64,000 nucleotides of DNA from the NCBI RefSeq assembly GCF_000737705.1, contig NZ_JPRH01000002.1, positions 310,001-374,000 on the forward strand, written 5' to 3'. The position numbers were made by a program, and so were the translations under genes. Position 1 is the first letter of the stretch. Every line of letters starts with the position of its first letter. Positions 8,975 to 18,414 of the stretch are shown here, one piece after another. The notes beneath the pieces were generated by a model. It did not search any database and had not been told where the DNA came from. It saw only the letters and a program-made list of their open reading frames with translations. The DNA comes from Chryseobacterium soli (GTDB taxonomy: Bacteria; Bacteroidota; Bacteroidia; Flavobacteriales; Weeksellaceae).

Positions 8975-8998
8975 AAAACGGGCTTTAGCCCGTTTTTC
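8975..8998 (+). terminator. Intrinsic terminator
   Basis: AAAACGGGCT (8975-8984), TT loop, AGCCCGTTTT (8987-8996): a perfect 10-bp stem ending in T. Confidence 0.8.
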
Positions 8999-9032
8999 AT
9001 ATTTCATATCAAAAAAACAGTAACCAAATAAA

Positions 9033-9473
9033 ATGAATAAGGACAAAATAATCGATACCATAAGAACTAAAATCGCTGACAAAATTCAAACCTTTGAAAA
9101 GCTGATTGGTGAAACCCGGGCTTCCAACAACGAAACAAAAAGTTCGATGGGTGATAAATACGAAACCAGTCGTGAAATGGTTCAGCAGGAAATCAATAAC
9201 CTTCAGAGACAGCTCAATGAAACCGTAAACCAGCAGGCTTTAATTCAGAAAATAACTTCAGAACCTTCTCCTAAAGTCCAGAATGGAGCATTGGTGAAAA
9301 CCGATCGGGGATTATTTTATGTGGCCGCTTCCGTAGGGGAAATCAGTATTGATCAGCAAAAAATAATGACAGTCTCTGCAGAATCCCCATTGATAAAGGC
9401 GATGTCTGGTAAGAAAAAAGGCGATGTATTTACGATCAACACAATCACTCAAACTATTGAAAACATTTGGTAG
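9033..9473 (+). CDS. GreA/GreB-like small protein
   Basis: 146 aa. The N-terminal half (about 1-75) is a predicted coiled coil that includes SSMGDKYETSREMVQQEIN. The second half has LVKTDRGLFYVAASVG followed by VSAESPLIKAMSGKKKGDVF, closely resembling the C-terminal domain of GreA transcript-cleavage factors, where S-P-G/I-K-A-L-G-K-GD is conserved. The usual acidic tip pair of the GreA coiled coil is not obvious, so it may bind RNA polymerase without promoting cleavage. Such proteins are often mislabelled 3-oxoacyl-ACP synthase in Bacteroidota; no thiolase feature exists here. Confidence 0.65.
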   Translation: MNKDKIIDTIRTKIADKIQTFEKLIGETRASNNETKSSMGDKYETSREMVQQEINNLQRQLNETVNQQALIQKITSEPSPKVQNGALVKTDRGLFYVAASVGEISIDQQKIMTVSAESPLIKAMSGKKKGDVFTINTITQTIENIW

Positions 9474-9716
9474 CAGATAATTTTAAGTGTTTTATTGCTG
9501 TATTATAATTAAACAGTTGGTAAAATTTAATAGAATATAATAATTGTTATGTAGGCAAAATTAATATATTTTGTTTTTGTGATGATATTTTTAAATAATT
9601 TAGTATTAATCGTCGAAAATTAAGAAAACTTTATTGTTAAAGTTTACAATGACCCTTGATTTTGTCGTAAATTGAACTTAGTTATTTTAAAGAAAATCAT
9701 ATAAAATTTTATCAAT

Positions 9717-10466
9717 ATGGGAATTTTAGAAAACAAAGTCGCAGTAGTGACAGGCGCTGGTTCCGGAATCGGGCTGGCCATTGCACTTACCTATGCAAAA
9801 GAAGGGGCAAAAGTGATTGTATCAGATATTAATGAAGAGCATGGTGCACAGGCTGTGGAACAGATCAAATCATCAGGTGGAGAAGCTTCTTTTGTGAAGG
9901 CAGATACCTCAGATCCGGCACAAGTAGAAGCCTTAGTGAATTCAACAGTTGAAATATACGGAAGGCTGGATATTGCCTGTAACAACGCAGGAATCGGTGG
10001 CGAATCTGCCTTGACCGGGGATTACAGTCTGGATAGCTGGAAAAAAGTCTTAAGTGTAAACCTGGACGGTGTATTTTACGGCTGTAAGTATGAACTGCAG
10101 CAGATGGAAAAAAATGGAGGCGGAGTTATCGTTAATATAGCATCCATTCACGGAACAGTGGCCGCTCCCATGTCTTCAGCATATACCACTGCAAAGCATG
10201 CCGTTGTAGGATTAACCAAAAATATTGGCGCTGAATACGGCCAGAAAAACATTCGTTGTAATGCTGTAGGTCCGGGATATATCGAAACACCGCTTTTAGA
10301 AAATATGAGTGGCGACCAAAAGGAATCTTTAATTGCAAAACATCCGATCGGACGTTTGGGAACTGCCCAGGAAGTGGCAGAACTGGTATTGTTCCTAAGC
10401 TCGGAAAAATCTTCATTCATGACAGGAGGGTATTACCTTGTTGATGGAGGGTATACTGCCGTTTAA
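9717..10466 (+). CDS. Short-chain dehydrogenase/reductase (SDR)
   Basis: 249 aa, the classical SDR length. NAD(P)-binding TGAGSGIG at residues 12-19, NNAG at about 89-92, and catalytic S143, Y156 and K160 (YTTAK) are all present, with PG after the active site. The acidic residue ending beta-2 (VSDINE) suggests NAD(H) preference. It resembles the broad glucose-1-dehydrogenase/3-oxoacyl reductase-like group; the substrate cannot be predicted. A 243-bp AT-rich gap precedes it and a terminator follows, so it is monocistronic. Confidence 0.85.
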   Translation: MGILENKVAVVTGAGSGIGLAIALTYAKEGAKVIVSDINEEHGAQAVEQIKSSGGEASFVKADTSDPAQVEALVNSTVEIYGRLDIACNNAGIGGESALTGDYSLDSWKKVLSVNLDGVFYGCKYELQQMEKNGGGVIVNIASIHGTVAAPMSSAYTTAKHAVVGLTKNIGAEYGQKNIRCNAVGPGYIETPLLENMSGDQKESLIAKHPIGRLGTAQEVAELVLFLSSEKSSFMTGGYYLVDGGYTAV

Positions 10467-10492
10467 TAGAAAATTTATGTAGTTACTATACA

Positions 10493-10520
10493 AAGCATTC
10501 ATGAAAATGGATGCTTTTTT
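10493..10520 (+). terminator. Intrinsic terminator
   Basis: AGCATTC (10494-10500) pairs with GGATGCT (10509-10515, one G-U) and is followed by a T run. Confidence 0.7.
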
Positions 10521-10545
10521 AATAGTTTTTTAGGTTAGTTTTTTC

Positions 10546-10553
10546 TAAATTTG
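10546..10553 (+). promoter_or_regulatory. -7 box (TAAATTTG) of thyA
   Basis: Exact TAnnTTTG match 22 bp upstream of the thyA ATG at 10576; the -33 region is only T-rich. Confidence 0.55.
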
Positions 10554-10575
10554 AGCTCTCAAAATTGCCTTCAAA

Positions 10576-11370
10576 ATGCAGAATTACCTAGACCTTTTAC
10601 AACATATCATTGATAACGGAACAGATAAAACCGACAGAACCGGTACCGGAACCAGAAGTGTTTTCGGATACCAGCTCAGATATGACCTGTCAAAAGGATT
10701 TCCTATGGTAACGACTAAAAAAGTACACCTGAAATCTATTATTTACGAACTGCTTTGGTTTTTGAAAGGAGATACAAATATTAAGTACTTAACCGACAAC
10801 AGCGTAAGCATCTGGAATGAATGGGCAGACGAAAACGGAGATTTAGGTCCGGTTTACGGTGCCCAGTGGAGAAGCTGGAATGGTGCAGACGGGAAAGTGG
10901 TAGATCAGATCTCAGAAGTAATCGACCAGATTAAGAAAAACCCTGATTCCAGACGATTGATCGTTTCTGCATGGAATGTAGCGGAGATTCCCAATATGGC
11001 ATTGGCGCCTTGCCATGCTTTATTTCAGTTTTATGTAGCAGACGGGAAACTGTCGCTTCAATTGTACCAGAGAAGTGCTGATGTTTTCCTGGGCGTTCCG
11101 TTTAATATTGCAAGCTATGCCCTGCTTTTAATGATGGTGGCACAGGTTTGTGATCTTGAAGTAGGAGATTACGTACACAGTTTTGGGGATGTTCACATCT
11201 ACAATAACCATTTTGAACAGGTCAACAGACAGCTGGCAAGAGATCCTAGGCCACTTCCAACCATGAAGCTGAATCCTGAAGTAAAAGATATATTTGGCTT
11301 CAGTTTTGAAGATTTTACCTTAGAAAATTACGATCCGCATCCTGGAATTAAAGCTCCTGTGGCCATCTGA
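10576..11370 (+). CDS. thyA: Thymidylate synthase
   Basis: 264 aa, the same length as E. coli ThyA. It converts dUMP and methylene-tetrahydrofolate to dTMP and dihydrofolate. Catalytic C146 lies in [13 protein letters not shown], the phosphate-binding loop in [11 protein letters not shown], dUMP contacts in [16 protein letters not shown], and the C-terminus is the canonical APVAI. Its stop codon TGA overlaps the next ATG by one base, implying translational coupling to the lipoprotein gene. A degraded second copy of its last 35 codons sits at 13688-13795 (see findings). Confidence 0.98.
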   Translation: MQNYLDLLQHIIDNGTDKTDRTGTGTRSVFGYQLRYDLSKGFPMVTTKKVHLKSIIYELLWFLKGDTNIKYLTDNSVSIWNEWADENGDLGPVYGAQWRSWNGADGKVVDQISEVIDQIKKNPDSRRLIVSAWNVAEIPNMALAPCHALFQFYVADGKLSLQLYQRSADVFLGVPFNIASYALLLMMVAQVCDLEVGDYVHSFGDVHIYNNHFEQVNRQLARDPRPLPTMKLNPEVKDIFGFSFEDFTLENYDPHPGIKAPVAI

Positions 11371-12281
11371 TGAACCGTATAAAAGTCATCATGATAGCGG
11401 TTGCTGCTATTTTTATGTACGGATGTAAAAAAGACAACAGTAAAGCCGAATCCATTAATCTTGTAGAAGATTTCGATGTAACAAAGGATGCTGTTTTTGA
11501 TACAATTGCAGTTCCTCAGCATATTAGAAAAATCGTAAAAGATATTTCCGGTATTAATGTCTATGAAACCTCAGCTTTAGCGAAAGGCACTATCGTTTCC
11601 GAAAATTTTGAAAATTTCAAAAAATTAAAAGAGATTGCTTCAGATGATGAACTTGTATCCCTTTTAAACAATAAAAATAAAGTAGTTGCTGTATATGCAA
11701 CGATCGCACTTTGGAAAAAAAAGCCCGAACTTACCGATCAGATATTTCAGCAATTTTTACAGCTAAAAACTCAGATTCATACCCGGAATGGTTGTATTGT
11801 GGATGATCAAAATCCTGCTGAACCTCTATACATTCAATATATTAATGCTCTAGATGATAAGGACGTCATACATGATGCCAGGCTGAAAAAGCTTGACAGT
11901 CTGATCATTTTCAGTCCAAATCCTTCGGAGAGCCTTTTAACGGAAGTTTTCAGATATAAACTATATCCGAAACAGTACAACAAACAGATTGAGAAGTTAG
12001 CTTTTACCACTCACAAGATTCCGGCAATCAATTATCTCAACCGTTGGTATAAAGGTGATTACACGAATCTTCTTCAGAAAGAATTCAGCTCAATCATTAC
12101 CAATGATACTCTGATGGACGTTAATAAGCAAAAGGCTTTAGCTGATTTATTATCTTTTAGAAATCCTGCTAATAAAAAAGTCATTCTTGATTATATTAAA
12201 AAAGATAGTCTTTCCGTAAAAGAACATGAAATTTTAATTGAACTGGAGAATAATGGAATTTTTCCAGGTCAGGATTATTAG
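11370..12281 (+). CDS. Uncharacterised lipoprotein downstream of thyA
   Basis: 303 aa. The ATG overlaps the thyA stop by 1 bp. Lipoprotein signal with MYGC (Cys19). The mature protein is mostly helical, with pairs of short helices (SDDELVSLLNNKNKVVAVYATIAL; NKQKALADLLSFRNPANKKVILDYI) that suggest HEAT-like repeats. No enzyme motif was recognised. Sharing a transcript with thyA is probably incidental, because the block between thyA and the hydrolase 3' end seems to have been rearranged. Confidence 0.7.
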   Translation: MNRIKVIMIAVAAIFMYGCKKDNSKAESINLVEDFDVTKDAVFDTIAVPQHIRKIVKDISGINVYETSALAKGTIVSENFENFKKLKEIASDDELVSLLNNKNKVVAVYATIALWKKKPELTDQIFQQFLQLKTQIHTRNGCIVDDQNPAEPLYIQYINALDDKDVIHDARLKKLDSLIIFSPNPSESLLTEVFRYKLYPKQYNKQIEKLAFTTHKIPAINYLNRWYKGDYTNLLQKEFSSIITNDTLMDVNKQKALADLLSFRNPANKKVILDYIKKDSLSVKEHEILIELENNGIFPGQDY

Positions 12282-12344
12282 TGATTTTTATTGGTTCATG
12301 TAACAAAATCCCTATTTTTAGGACTTATTTTGAAAATTATTACC

Positions 12345-13664
12345 ATGTTCAGAAAAATAGGAATCAGTATTTCCATTGCTGCTTTTAGTCTGGGATTTGC
12401 TCAGAATGTTGACAAACAAAAACTAGATCATTACTTCAATGCTTTGGATGAGAATCATAAAGTAATGGGCAGTTTTGCGATCGCTGATAAGGGAAAAGTA
12501 GTCTATACTCATGCTATTGGATTTTCTGATGCAGAAAGCCAAAAAAAGGCAGATATCAATACCATTTATAGAATCGGATCTATCACAAAAACTTTTACCG
12601 CTGTTTTGATCATGAAAGCTGTGGAAGAAAAGAAATTGACCTTAGATACTCAATTAAGCAAGTTTTTTCCTACCATAAAGAATGCAGATAAAATAAAAAT
12701 AGAATACCTGCTGAACCATAGAAGCGGAATTCACAGCTATACTGATGATAAGGAATATATGAGCTACTACACACAGCCCATTGCCAAAGAAAAATTAATT
12801 GAAATCATAGAGAAGGGTGGTTCAGACTTTGAACCGGATACTCAGTTTCAGTATAGCAATTCAAACTATACCATTCTTACTTATATTTTGGAAAAAGTAT
12901 ATGGTAAAAAATATTCGGAGCTAATTCAAAAATATATTGCAAAACCTCTACAGTTACAATATACTCAGGTAGGCGGTAAAATTAATGTTTCGAAAAACAA
13001 TGCCTATTCATATGAATACGAAAACGGAAAATTTGTAAAAAGTCCTGAGACCGATATGTCAGTTCCCAGTGGTGCGGGATGTATTATTTCTACCCCTACA
13101 GAACTGATTACTTTTATGAATGGGTTAACTTCAGGTAAGCTGGTTTCCAAAGAAAGTTTTGATGCGATGAAGCAATTCAAAGATCATTATGGTTTTGCAC
13201 TGGTAGAAGTCCCTTTCGGAGAGAAAAAAGGGTTTGGACATACCGGAGGAATTGATGAATTTCGTTCCGTACTTTACTATTTTCCAGACGGTGAAAAAAC
13301 AATTGCAATGATCACCAATCAGTCTGATTTTGATAATAATCAAATGGCTATTGTAGCATTACAGGCGGCTTATGGTAGGGATTTCCAGATACCAGACTTT
13401 AAGGTAGTCGAAGTTTCAGATGTTGATCTTGAACCATTGACAGGGAACTACTCCAGTCCCACAGTTCCATTGAAAATTAATATTTTTATTAAAGACAAAA
13501 AATTAATGGCGCAGGCATCAGGCCAGAGTGCATTTCCTTTAGATGCTGTTTCTAAAACAAGTTTTACATTTGATGCAGCAGGAATTACAATAGATTTTAA
13601 TCCGGCTAAAAAAGAATTTGTGATTTCACAGGGCGGTACGAAAAATACGTTTACAAAAGAATAA
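12345..13664 (+). CDS. Serine hydrolase of the beta-lactamase class C / penicillin-binding type
   Basis: 439 aa from ATG 12345, chosen because it starts a good signal peptide ([20 protein letters not shown]); the TTG at 12291 would add 18 unlikely residues. Active-site motifs: SITK (S79, K82), YSN (Y170-N172) and HTGG near residue 305 in place of KTG. The last ~100 residues form a separate beta-rich domain ([26 protein letters not shown]) as in many Bacteroidota D-aminopeptidase or esterase-like relatives. Periplasmic; probable substrates are peptides, esters or cell-wall fragments rather than antibiotics, though this is inference. Its final ~150 bp recur in degraded form at 15340-15488. Confidence 0.85.
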   Translation: MFRKIGISISIAAFSLGFAQNVDKQKLDHYFNALDENHKVMGSFAIADKGKVVYTHAIGFSDAESQKKADINTIYRIGSITKTFTAVLIMKAVEEKKLTLDTQLSKFFPTIKNADKIKIEYLLNHRSGIHSYTDDKEYMSYYTQPIAKEKLIEIIEKGGSDFEPDTQFQYSNSNYTILTYILEKVYGKKYSELIQKYIAKPLQLQYTQVGGKINVSKNNAYSYEYENGKFVKSPETDMSVPSGAGCIISTPTELITFMNGLTSGKLVSKESFDAMKQFKDHYGFALVEVPFGEKKGFGHTGGIDEFRSVLYYFPDGEKTIAMITNQSDFDNNQMAIVALQAAYGRDFQIPDFKVVEVSDVDLEPLTGNYSSPTVPLKINIFIKDKKLMAQASGQSAFPLDAVSKTSFTFDAAGITIDFNPAKKEFVISQGGTKNTFTKE

Positions 13665-13672
13665 TAACCATA

Positions 13673-13795
13673 TTGGCCACTGCAATTATCAAGCTTAATC
13701 CTGAAGTGAAAGATATTTTTTGCTTCAGGATTGAAGACTTTACGGTAGAAAATTACGATTCATATCCCGGAATTAAGGCTCCGGTAGCAATTTAG
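13673..13795 (+). pseudogene. Remnant of a second thyA 3' end
   Basis: Translation from 13688 reads [18 protein letters not shown], then [16 protein letters not shown] and a TAG stop. This matches the final 35 residues of ThyA at 28 positions with no gap. Nucleotide similarity extends upstream to about 13673, 8 bp after the hydrolase stop. There is no start codon or body: a truncated, non-functional copy whose frame is still intact. Confidence 0.9.
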
Positions 13796-13843
13796 CTTTA
13801 GATTATATATTGCTGAAATCTTTTTTTATTACAGAATTTCTAT

Positions 13844-13851
13844 TATTTTTG
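13844..13851 (+). promoter_or_regulatory. -7 box (TATTTTTG) of the membrane-protein gene
   Basis: Exact TAnnTTTG match 45 bp before the ATG at 13897; no suitably spaced TTG. Confidence 0.35.
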
Positions 13852-13896
13852 ACCCCATCAGAAGCTGAGCTTCTACACAAATTTTGAAAAAATAGT

Positions 13897-15336
13897 ATGA
13901 AAAAAATAATAAACAATAATTATGTGGTATTTTTGAATATCTTAATTATTGTCTACAGTCTTTATATCTGTTTATCTGTTTTCAAAGAGAAAGCCGTACT
14001 TACAGATGATTTGGCTGGATTCTATGTGTTGCCATCCGTTTCCGGATCCTATTTCAGCTTTATATATTCTTTTCTTGATTCCCAAATAATGGCAGCCAGA
14101 CCTGTATCAGGAGTGGTGACCGGGACATTAGCTTTTCTTTCGAAGAATAATGAATCTGTTTACTTTATGGGGCTGCTCTTTTTCCCGCTTTCATTGATGG
14201 TGTTATATTGGGTGGCTAAGAAGATGGTGTCAAAAGAATTGGCCGGCCTTTTTACTTTATTGTATTTATGTTCTTCGATAGGAACAAGTATTCAGTTTTC
14301 TACGATTATGCTCAATTCAAATCTGGCAACGATCTTTTTTGCATTGAGTATCTATTATGCATATGTCCGGAAAAATACGTTCATAAGCTCATTGTTTTTT
14401 ATCGCTTCCGTATTCAGCTATGAAATTTTTCTTCCATTAATACTCCTTAACCTGTTTCTTATTAAAGAAAATAAAAAAAGAATTGTATTTGTAGTTCTTA
14501 CAGTAGGAATCATCGTGATTTTCAGAAAAGTTATTCAGCCAAATGTATTTGCCAATTCCTACCAGAGAGATGAAATCGGGAAGGTATTTGAATTGAAAAG
14601 AATGGTGTTTGTGGCCATGTGTACTGCAAAATTATTCTTCAGAGATTTTTTTGAAGGAATTTATAAGGCATTTCTGAATCTCAGAAAAATGAATGTATTT
14701 GAAATCATACTGTCATTACTAATAACCTCAGCAGTGTATAAGATATTTTGCAATTATGACTTTACAAGCAAAATGAAGGACTATAAAAAGCTGGCTATTA
14801 TTTCCTTTATTTCCATATTGGCAGGACTGAGCATTTATCTTTTTTCCTCCTATATTCCCACCCTTTTTGGATTCGAGAACCGAAATCTGGGTGCCATAAG
14901 ACTTTTCTATACATTATTTATCATTTCCGGAGTGATATATCTTTCCGTTAAGCTGAAATTACACAGCAGAATGATCAGTGCTCTTCTGGCAGGGATCGCT
15001 TTCTTTTTTATCATTACCAATATAAGTGTGAAAAACTCCTGGATGTATGCAAGTAAGTTTAACAATGAATTATTTGGCAAGCTGAATACAGCACTCAAAG
15101 AACATCATATAGAAACCGGAGAGATCTGTGTGGATTATGATGTATTTAATGAAATTAAGAACAATCCGAATCTTACCTTCAGGGAACCTCTTTTTTATAA
15201 AGACTGGGAAAGCCCTATGCTTTGTAAAATAAACGGTATTGATCCTCTGAAAATCCATGTTCATAATGTGGAAACAAAAGAAGGCTGTACAGTAATATTC
15301 CAATATAAAAACGGAAAAATGACCCGTACAAAATAG
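13897..15336 (+). CDS. Multi-pass membrane protein, GT-C glycosyltransferase-like
   Basis: 479 aa with about ten hydrophobic helices. The first helix is followed by an acidic pair in KAVLTDDLAGFY, the position of the catalytic Asp/Glu in the first external loop of GT-C enzymes such as GtrC or ArnT-like proteins. The long hydrophilic C-terminus (about 405-479) contains four Cys. I infer a lipid-linked sugar transferase of the inner membrane, or an uncharacterised relative. It is bracketed by the thyA remnant and the hydrolase remnant, so it occupies a rearranged slot. It is noticeably more AT-rich and Ile/Phe/Lys-rich than its neighbours, partly because it is a membrane protein. Confidence 0.65.
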   Translation: MKKIINNNYVVFLNILIIVYSLYICLSVFKEKAVLTDDLAGFYVLPSVSGSYFSFIYSFLDSQIMAARPVSGVVTGTLAFLSKNNESVYFMGLLFFPLSLMVLYWVAKKMVSKELAGLFTLLYLCSSIGTSIQFSTIMLNSNLATIFFALSIYYAYVRKNTFISSLFFIASVFSYEIFLPLILLNLFLIKENKKRIVFVVLTVGIIVIFRKVIQPNVFANSYQRDEIGKVFELKRMVFVAMCTAKLFFRDFFEGIYKAFLNLRKMNVFEIILSLLITSAVYKIFCNYDFTSKMKDYKKLAIISFISILAGLSIYLFSSYIPTLFGFENRNLGAIRLFYTLFIISGVIYLSVKLKLHSRMISALLAGIAFFFIITNISVKNSWMYASKFNNELFGKLNTALKEHHIETGEICVDYDVFNEIKNNPNLTFREPLFYKDWESPMLCKINGIDPLKIHVHNVETKEGCTVIFQYKNGKMTRTK

Positions 15337-15339
15337 TAG

Positions 15340-15488
15340 ATCATTCAAGGAAGTCAATTCTTTTAAAAGCAGTTTCTTAAACAAATTTTACACTGATGTG
15401 CCATGAATTAGAGCAGATTGTAACCCCGGCAAAAAAAGAATTTGTAATTTCACAGGGCGGAACGAAAAATACGTTCACGAAAGAATAC
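15340..15488 (+). pseudogene. Remnant of a second copy of the serine hydrolase 3' end
   Basis: The last 60 bp (15426-15485) encode [20 protein letters not shown], identical to the end of the hydrolase at 12345-13664. The two copies differ at five bases, all synonymous third positions. Similarity continues upstream to about 15340 (for example GTTTCTTAAACAAATTTTAC against GTTTCTAAAACAAGTTTTAC), with small indels that break the frame. The original stop has become TAC and runs into the next gene. Confidence 0.85.
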
Positions 15489-15719
15489 ATGAAATATTTA
15501 AAAATAAATACTGCCGGCGCAACCGATCTGGAGGCATTAAAAAACGCCATCCTCCAAATGAAAGGAGTGGATTCTGTAGAAATCATTGACGAAGAAAATC
15601 CTGAAAGCGAACTGAAAAAAGCTTTTGCAAAAACAAAAGAACAGTTGAAAAAAGGAGACTATGAAACATTAGTTAATGATATTTTTGAAATCATCACAAA
15701 AAATAATTCTAAGAAATAA
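15489..15719 (+). CDS. Small uncharacterised protein with HMA-like N-terminus
   Basis: 76 aa from ATG 15489. An upstream in-frame ATG at 15396 would add 31 residues translated from the hydrolase remnant and is therefore rejected. The beta-alpha-beta pattern (KYLKINTAG, LEALKNAILQMKGVDSVEII) resembles ferredoxin-like heavy-metal-associated domains, but the metal-binding CxxC is absent. The C-terminal half is a Lys/Glu-rich helix. Function unknown; the fold assignment is a guess. Confidence 0.6.
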   Translation: MKYLKINTAGATDLEALKNAILQMKGVDSVEIIDEENPESELKKAFAKTKEQLKKGDYETLVNDIFEIITKNNSKK

Positions 15720-15730
15720 TAAAAACAGGT

Positions 15731-15758
15731 ACCAGAAAAGAATATTCTGGTGCAGTTT
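15731..15758 (+). terminator. Probable weak terminator
   Basis: ACCAGAA (15731-15737) pairs with TTCTGGT (15745-15751), followed a few bases later by TTTTCTT. Confidence 0.4.
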
Positions 15759-15789
15759 TCTTGTATAACATATAATTCATAATAAATAA

Positions 15790-18300
15790 ATGAAAAAGGC
15801 TGTTTTATCAATTGCTATACTGGGAATATTCTTTTCCGCCAATGTATCAGCACAAACCGAAACTTCAGGGAGGGAAAAAGTTTACAGAGCCACCCATACC
15901 AAAGTAACGGAACTAAAACATACCAAACTGAAAGTAAATTTCGATTATCAAAAGGAACAAATGAACGGGGAAGAATGGTTGACTGCCGCTCCTTTTTTCT
16001 ATCCTACCAACGAATTGACGCTTGATGCAAAGGGAATGTTGATTCATGAAGTAGCCTTGGATATTAATGGTAAAAAATCATCTTTAAAATACGACTATAA
16101 AGATGATGTGCTGAAAATTATTCTGGATAAAACCTATCAGAAAAATCAGGATTATACAGTATATATCAAATATACATCTCGTCCGAACGAAGTGAAACAA
16201 CAGGGAAGTGCGGCAATTAATGATGCAAAAGGGTTGTATTTCATTAATGCTCAGGGAAAAGACCCGGATAAACCTACCCAGATTTGGACACAGGGAGAAA
16301 CGGAATCTTCTTCTGCATGGTTTCCGACTATTGATAAATCCAATCAAAAAACAACTCAGGAAATCTATATGACGGTTCCTGATAAATATGTGACGCTTTC
16401 CAACGGACTTTTAAAAGATTCTCAGAAAGAAGCTAATAACATGAGAACCGACCATTGGGTCATGGATAAAAGACACTCAACGTATCTTTTCTTCATGGGA
16501 GTGGGCGAGTATGCGATTGTAAAAGACAAATGGAGAAATATTCCTGTTGATTATTATATCGAAAAAGAATATGAGCCTTACGCAAAGCAGATCTATGGAA
16601 ATACTCCGGAAATGATTGAGTTCTTCTCAAAAAAACTGGGTTACGATTATCCCTGGGCTAAATATGCACAGATCTCAGGAAGAGATTACGTGAGTGGTGC
16701 CATGGAAAATACGACAGCAACACTTCACGGAAGCGATATTTTACAAAAACCTGGACAATTAATCGATGAAAATACTTGGGAAGACACTATCGCTCACGAA
16801 TTATTTCACCAATGGTTTGGAGATCTGGTAACAGCGGAAAGCTGGAGCAATCTTACGGTTAACGAATCTTTTGCCAACTACTCAGAATATCTTTGGAATG
16901 AATATAAGTATGGAAAAGACCAGGCAGACTATCATCAAATGAAGGATGTTAATATGTATCTTACGACACCTGGGAACTTTGAGAAAAACTTAGTAAGATT
17001 CAATTATGATTCCCGTGAAGATGTGTTCGATTTGGTGACGTATCAGAAAGGAGGCGGAATTCTTCATATGTTGAGAAATTACTTGGGAGATGACGCATTC
17101 TTTGCCGGAATGAATGATTATCTGAAATCCAATGAATATCAGAATGCCGAAGCTCATCAATTAAGATTATCTTTTGAAAAAGTTTCAGGAAAAGATCTGA
17201 ACTGGTTCTTTAACCAATGGTATTTCGGAAGCGGAAATCCAAAAATTAATTATTTATCTACTTTTGAGCCGGTTAAAAAACAGGTGGCAGTAACCATTAA
17301 CCAGACTCAGGGCCAAATGTTTGAATTTCCTTTGGCTATTGATGTGTATGATAACGGAAAACCGAAGCGATACAATGTCTGGGTAACTGCTGAAGCTAAA
17401 AATACGTTTAATTTTGATGTTTCCAAAAGTCCGGATTTAGTTAATATCAATGCAGACGGTGTTTTACTGGCAGATATTACAGATTCCAAAACTCCAGAGC
17501 AGAATTTATTGCAGTTTACCAATTCTAAGGAATTCAAAAGCAGATATACAGCGTTAACTGCTATTAAAGATCAGGTAGGAAAAAATCCTGCAGCAACAAA
17601 ACTATTGGCGGCAGCATTGAAAGATCCTTACTTTAGAGTACGCATGAAAGCTCTGGAATTAATGGATCTTACCAATCCTGAACAGATGAAGGCATTAGGC
17701 TCAGAAGTCGAAAAACTGGCTTCCAACGATCCTAAAACTCTGGTTCAGGCTTCGGCAATAGCAGCTTTGGCAAAAACAAAAGATAAAAGATACCTTCCCA
17801 TCTTTGAAAAAGGTATTAATGCAGTTTCCAATGCGGTAAAAGGAAATTCTTTAGGAGCCGTTATTACCATCGACCCGTCCAGAGCAAATGCGCTGGCGGA
17901 CAAACTGGATCTCGAAGGCGCTTCTGATGATATGCTTGCATTGCTTCTCCCTGTTGTCGTTAAAAATAAAGTAACCTCCCAAATCGCTAATATTGCGCCT
18001 ATAGCAGCATTTTATCCATTTATTAAATTCCAGAATCCGGAACTGGGGAAATCTGCAGAAGAGGGATTCAACTGGATCATGACTTCCGATAATTTAAAGG
18101 CTACAGAAAGTATTACGAAACTCCTGAGCCGTGCAAAAGGACAAATGGGTGATAATCCACAGGTGAAGATGATGATTTCTCAAATGCTGAAAGACGGGCT
18201 TAATAAGAAAATGGATCTTCTGAAACAGAATCCTCAGAATGCATCAAGTATCAATAAACAAATCGATGCCATCCATAAAACGATGGAAGATTTTAAATAA
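15790..18300 (+). CDS. M1-family zinc aminopeptidase, secreted
   Basis: 836 aa. Signal peptide to about SAQ (residue 22). The N-terminal beta domain is followed by the substrate-binding GAMEN motif (about 300) and the thermolysin-like domain with H336-E-x-x-H340 and the third ligand E359 in NESFAN, the exact 18-residue spacing of M1 peptidases. The C-terminal ~270 residues are helical, HEAT-like (KSRYTALTAIKDQVGKNPAATKLLAAALKDP). Removes N-terminal residues from peptides, probably in the periplasm. Single-gene unit ended by a terminator. Confidence 0.95.
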   Translation: MKKAVLSIAILGIFFSANVSAQTETSGREKVYRATHTKVTELKHTKLKVNFDYQKEQMNGEEWLTAAPFFYPTNELTLDAKGMLIHEVALDINGKKSSLKYDYKDDVLKIILDKTYQKNQDYTVYIKYTSRPNEVKQQGSAAINDAKGLYFINAQGKDPDKPTQIWTQGETESSSAWFPTIDKSNQKTTQEIYMTVPDKYVTLSNGLLKDSQKEANNMRTDHWVMDKRHSTYLFFMGVGEYAIVKDKWRNIPVDYYIEKEYEPYAKQIYGNTPEMIEFFSKKLGYDYPWAKYAQISGRDYVSGAMENTTATLHGSDILQKPGQLIDENTWEDTIAHELFHQWFGDLVTAESWSNLTVNESFANYSEYLWNEYKYGKDQADYHQMKDVNMYLTTPGNFEKNLVRFNYDSREDVFDLVTYQKGGGILHMLRNYLGDDAFFAGMNDYLKSNEYQNAEAHQLRLSFEKVSGKDLNWFFNQWYFGSGNPKINYLSTFEPVKKQVAVTINQTQGQMFEFPLAIDVYDNGKPKRYNVWVTAEAKNTFNFDVSKSPDLVNINADGVLLADITDSKTPEQNLLQFTNSKEFKSRYTALTAIKDQVGKNPAATKLLAAALKDPYFRVRMKALELMDLTNPEQMKALGSEVEKLASNDPKTLVQASAIAALAKTKDKRYLPIFEKGINAVSNAVKGNSLGAVITIDPSRANALADKLDLEGASDDMLALLLPVVVKNKVTSQIANIAPIAAFYPFIKFQNPELGKSAEEGFNWIMTSDNLKATESITKLLSRAKGQMGDNPQVKMMISQMLKDGLNKKMDLLKQNPQNASSINKQIDAIHKTMEDFK

Positions 18301-18320
18301 AATACCTCAAAGTTTATTTC

Positions 18321-18355
18321 AAAACACACTGTTCATACGGTGTGTTTTGTTTTTA
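18321..18355 (+). terminator. Intrinsic terminator
   Basis: AAAACACAC (18321-18329) and GTGTGTTTT (18340-18348) form a perfect 9-bp stem with a 10-nt loop, then TGTTTTT. Confidence 0.75.
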
Positions 18356-18414
18356 TGAAGCTTCTAGTACTGCATAATAAAAAACTAAAATTGATAAAAC
18401 ATTTTTGTTTAATG

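Noticed and set aside
15396-15488. Upstream extension of the 76-aa gene to a 107-aa frame
   Set aside because: The added residues are translated from the hydrolase remnant, not part of the original gene; ATG 15489 is the natural start.
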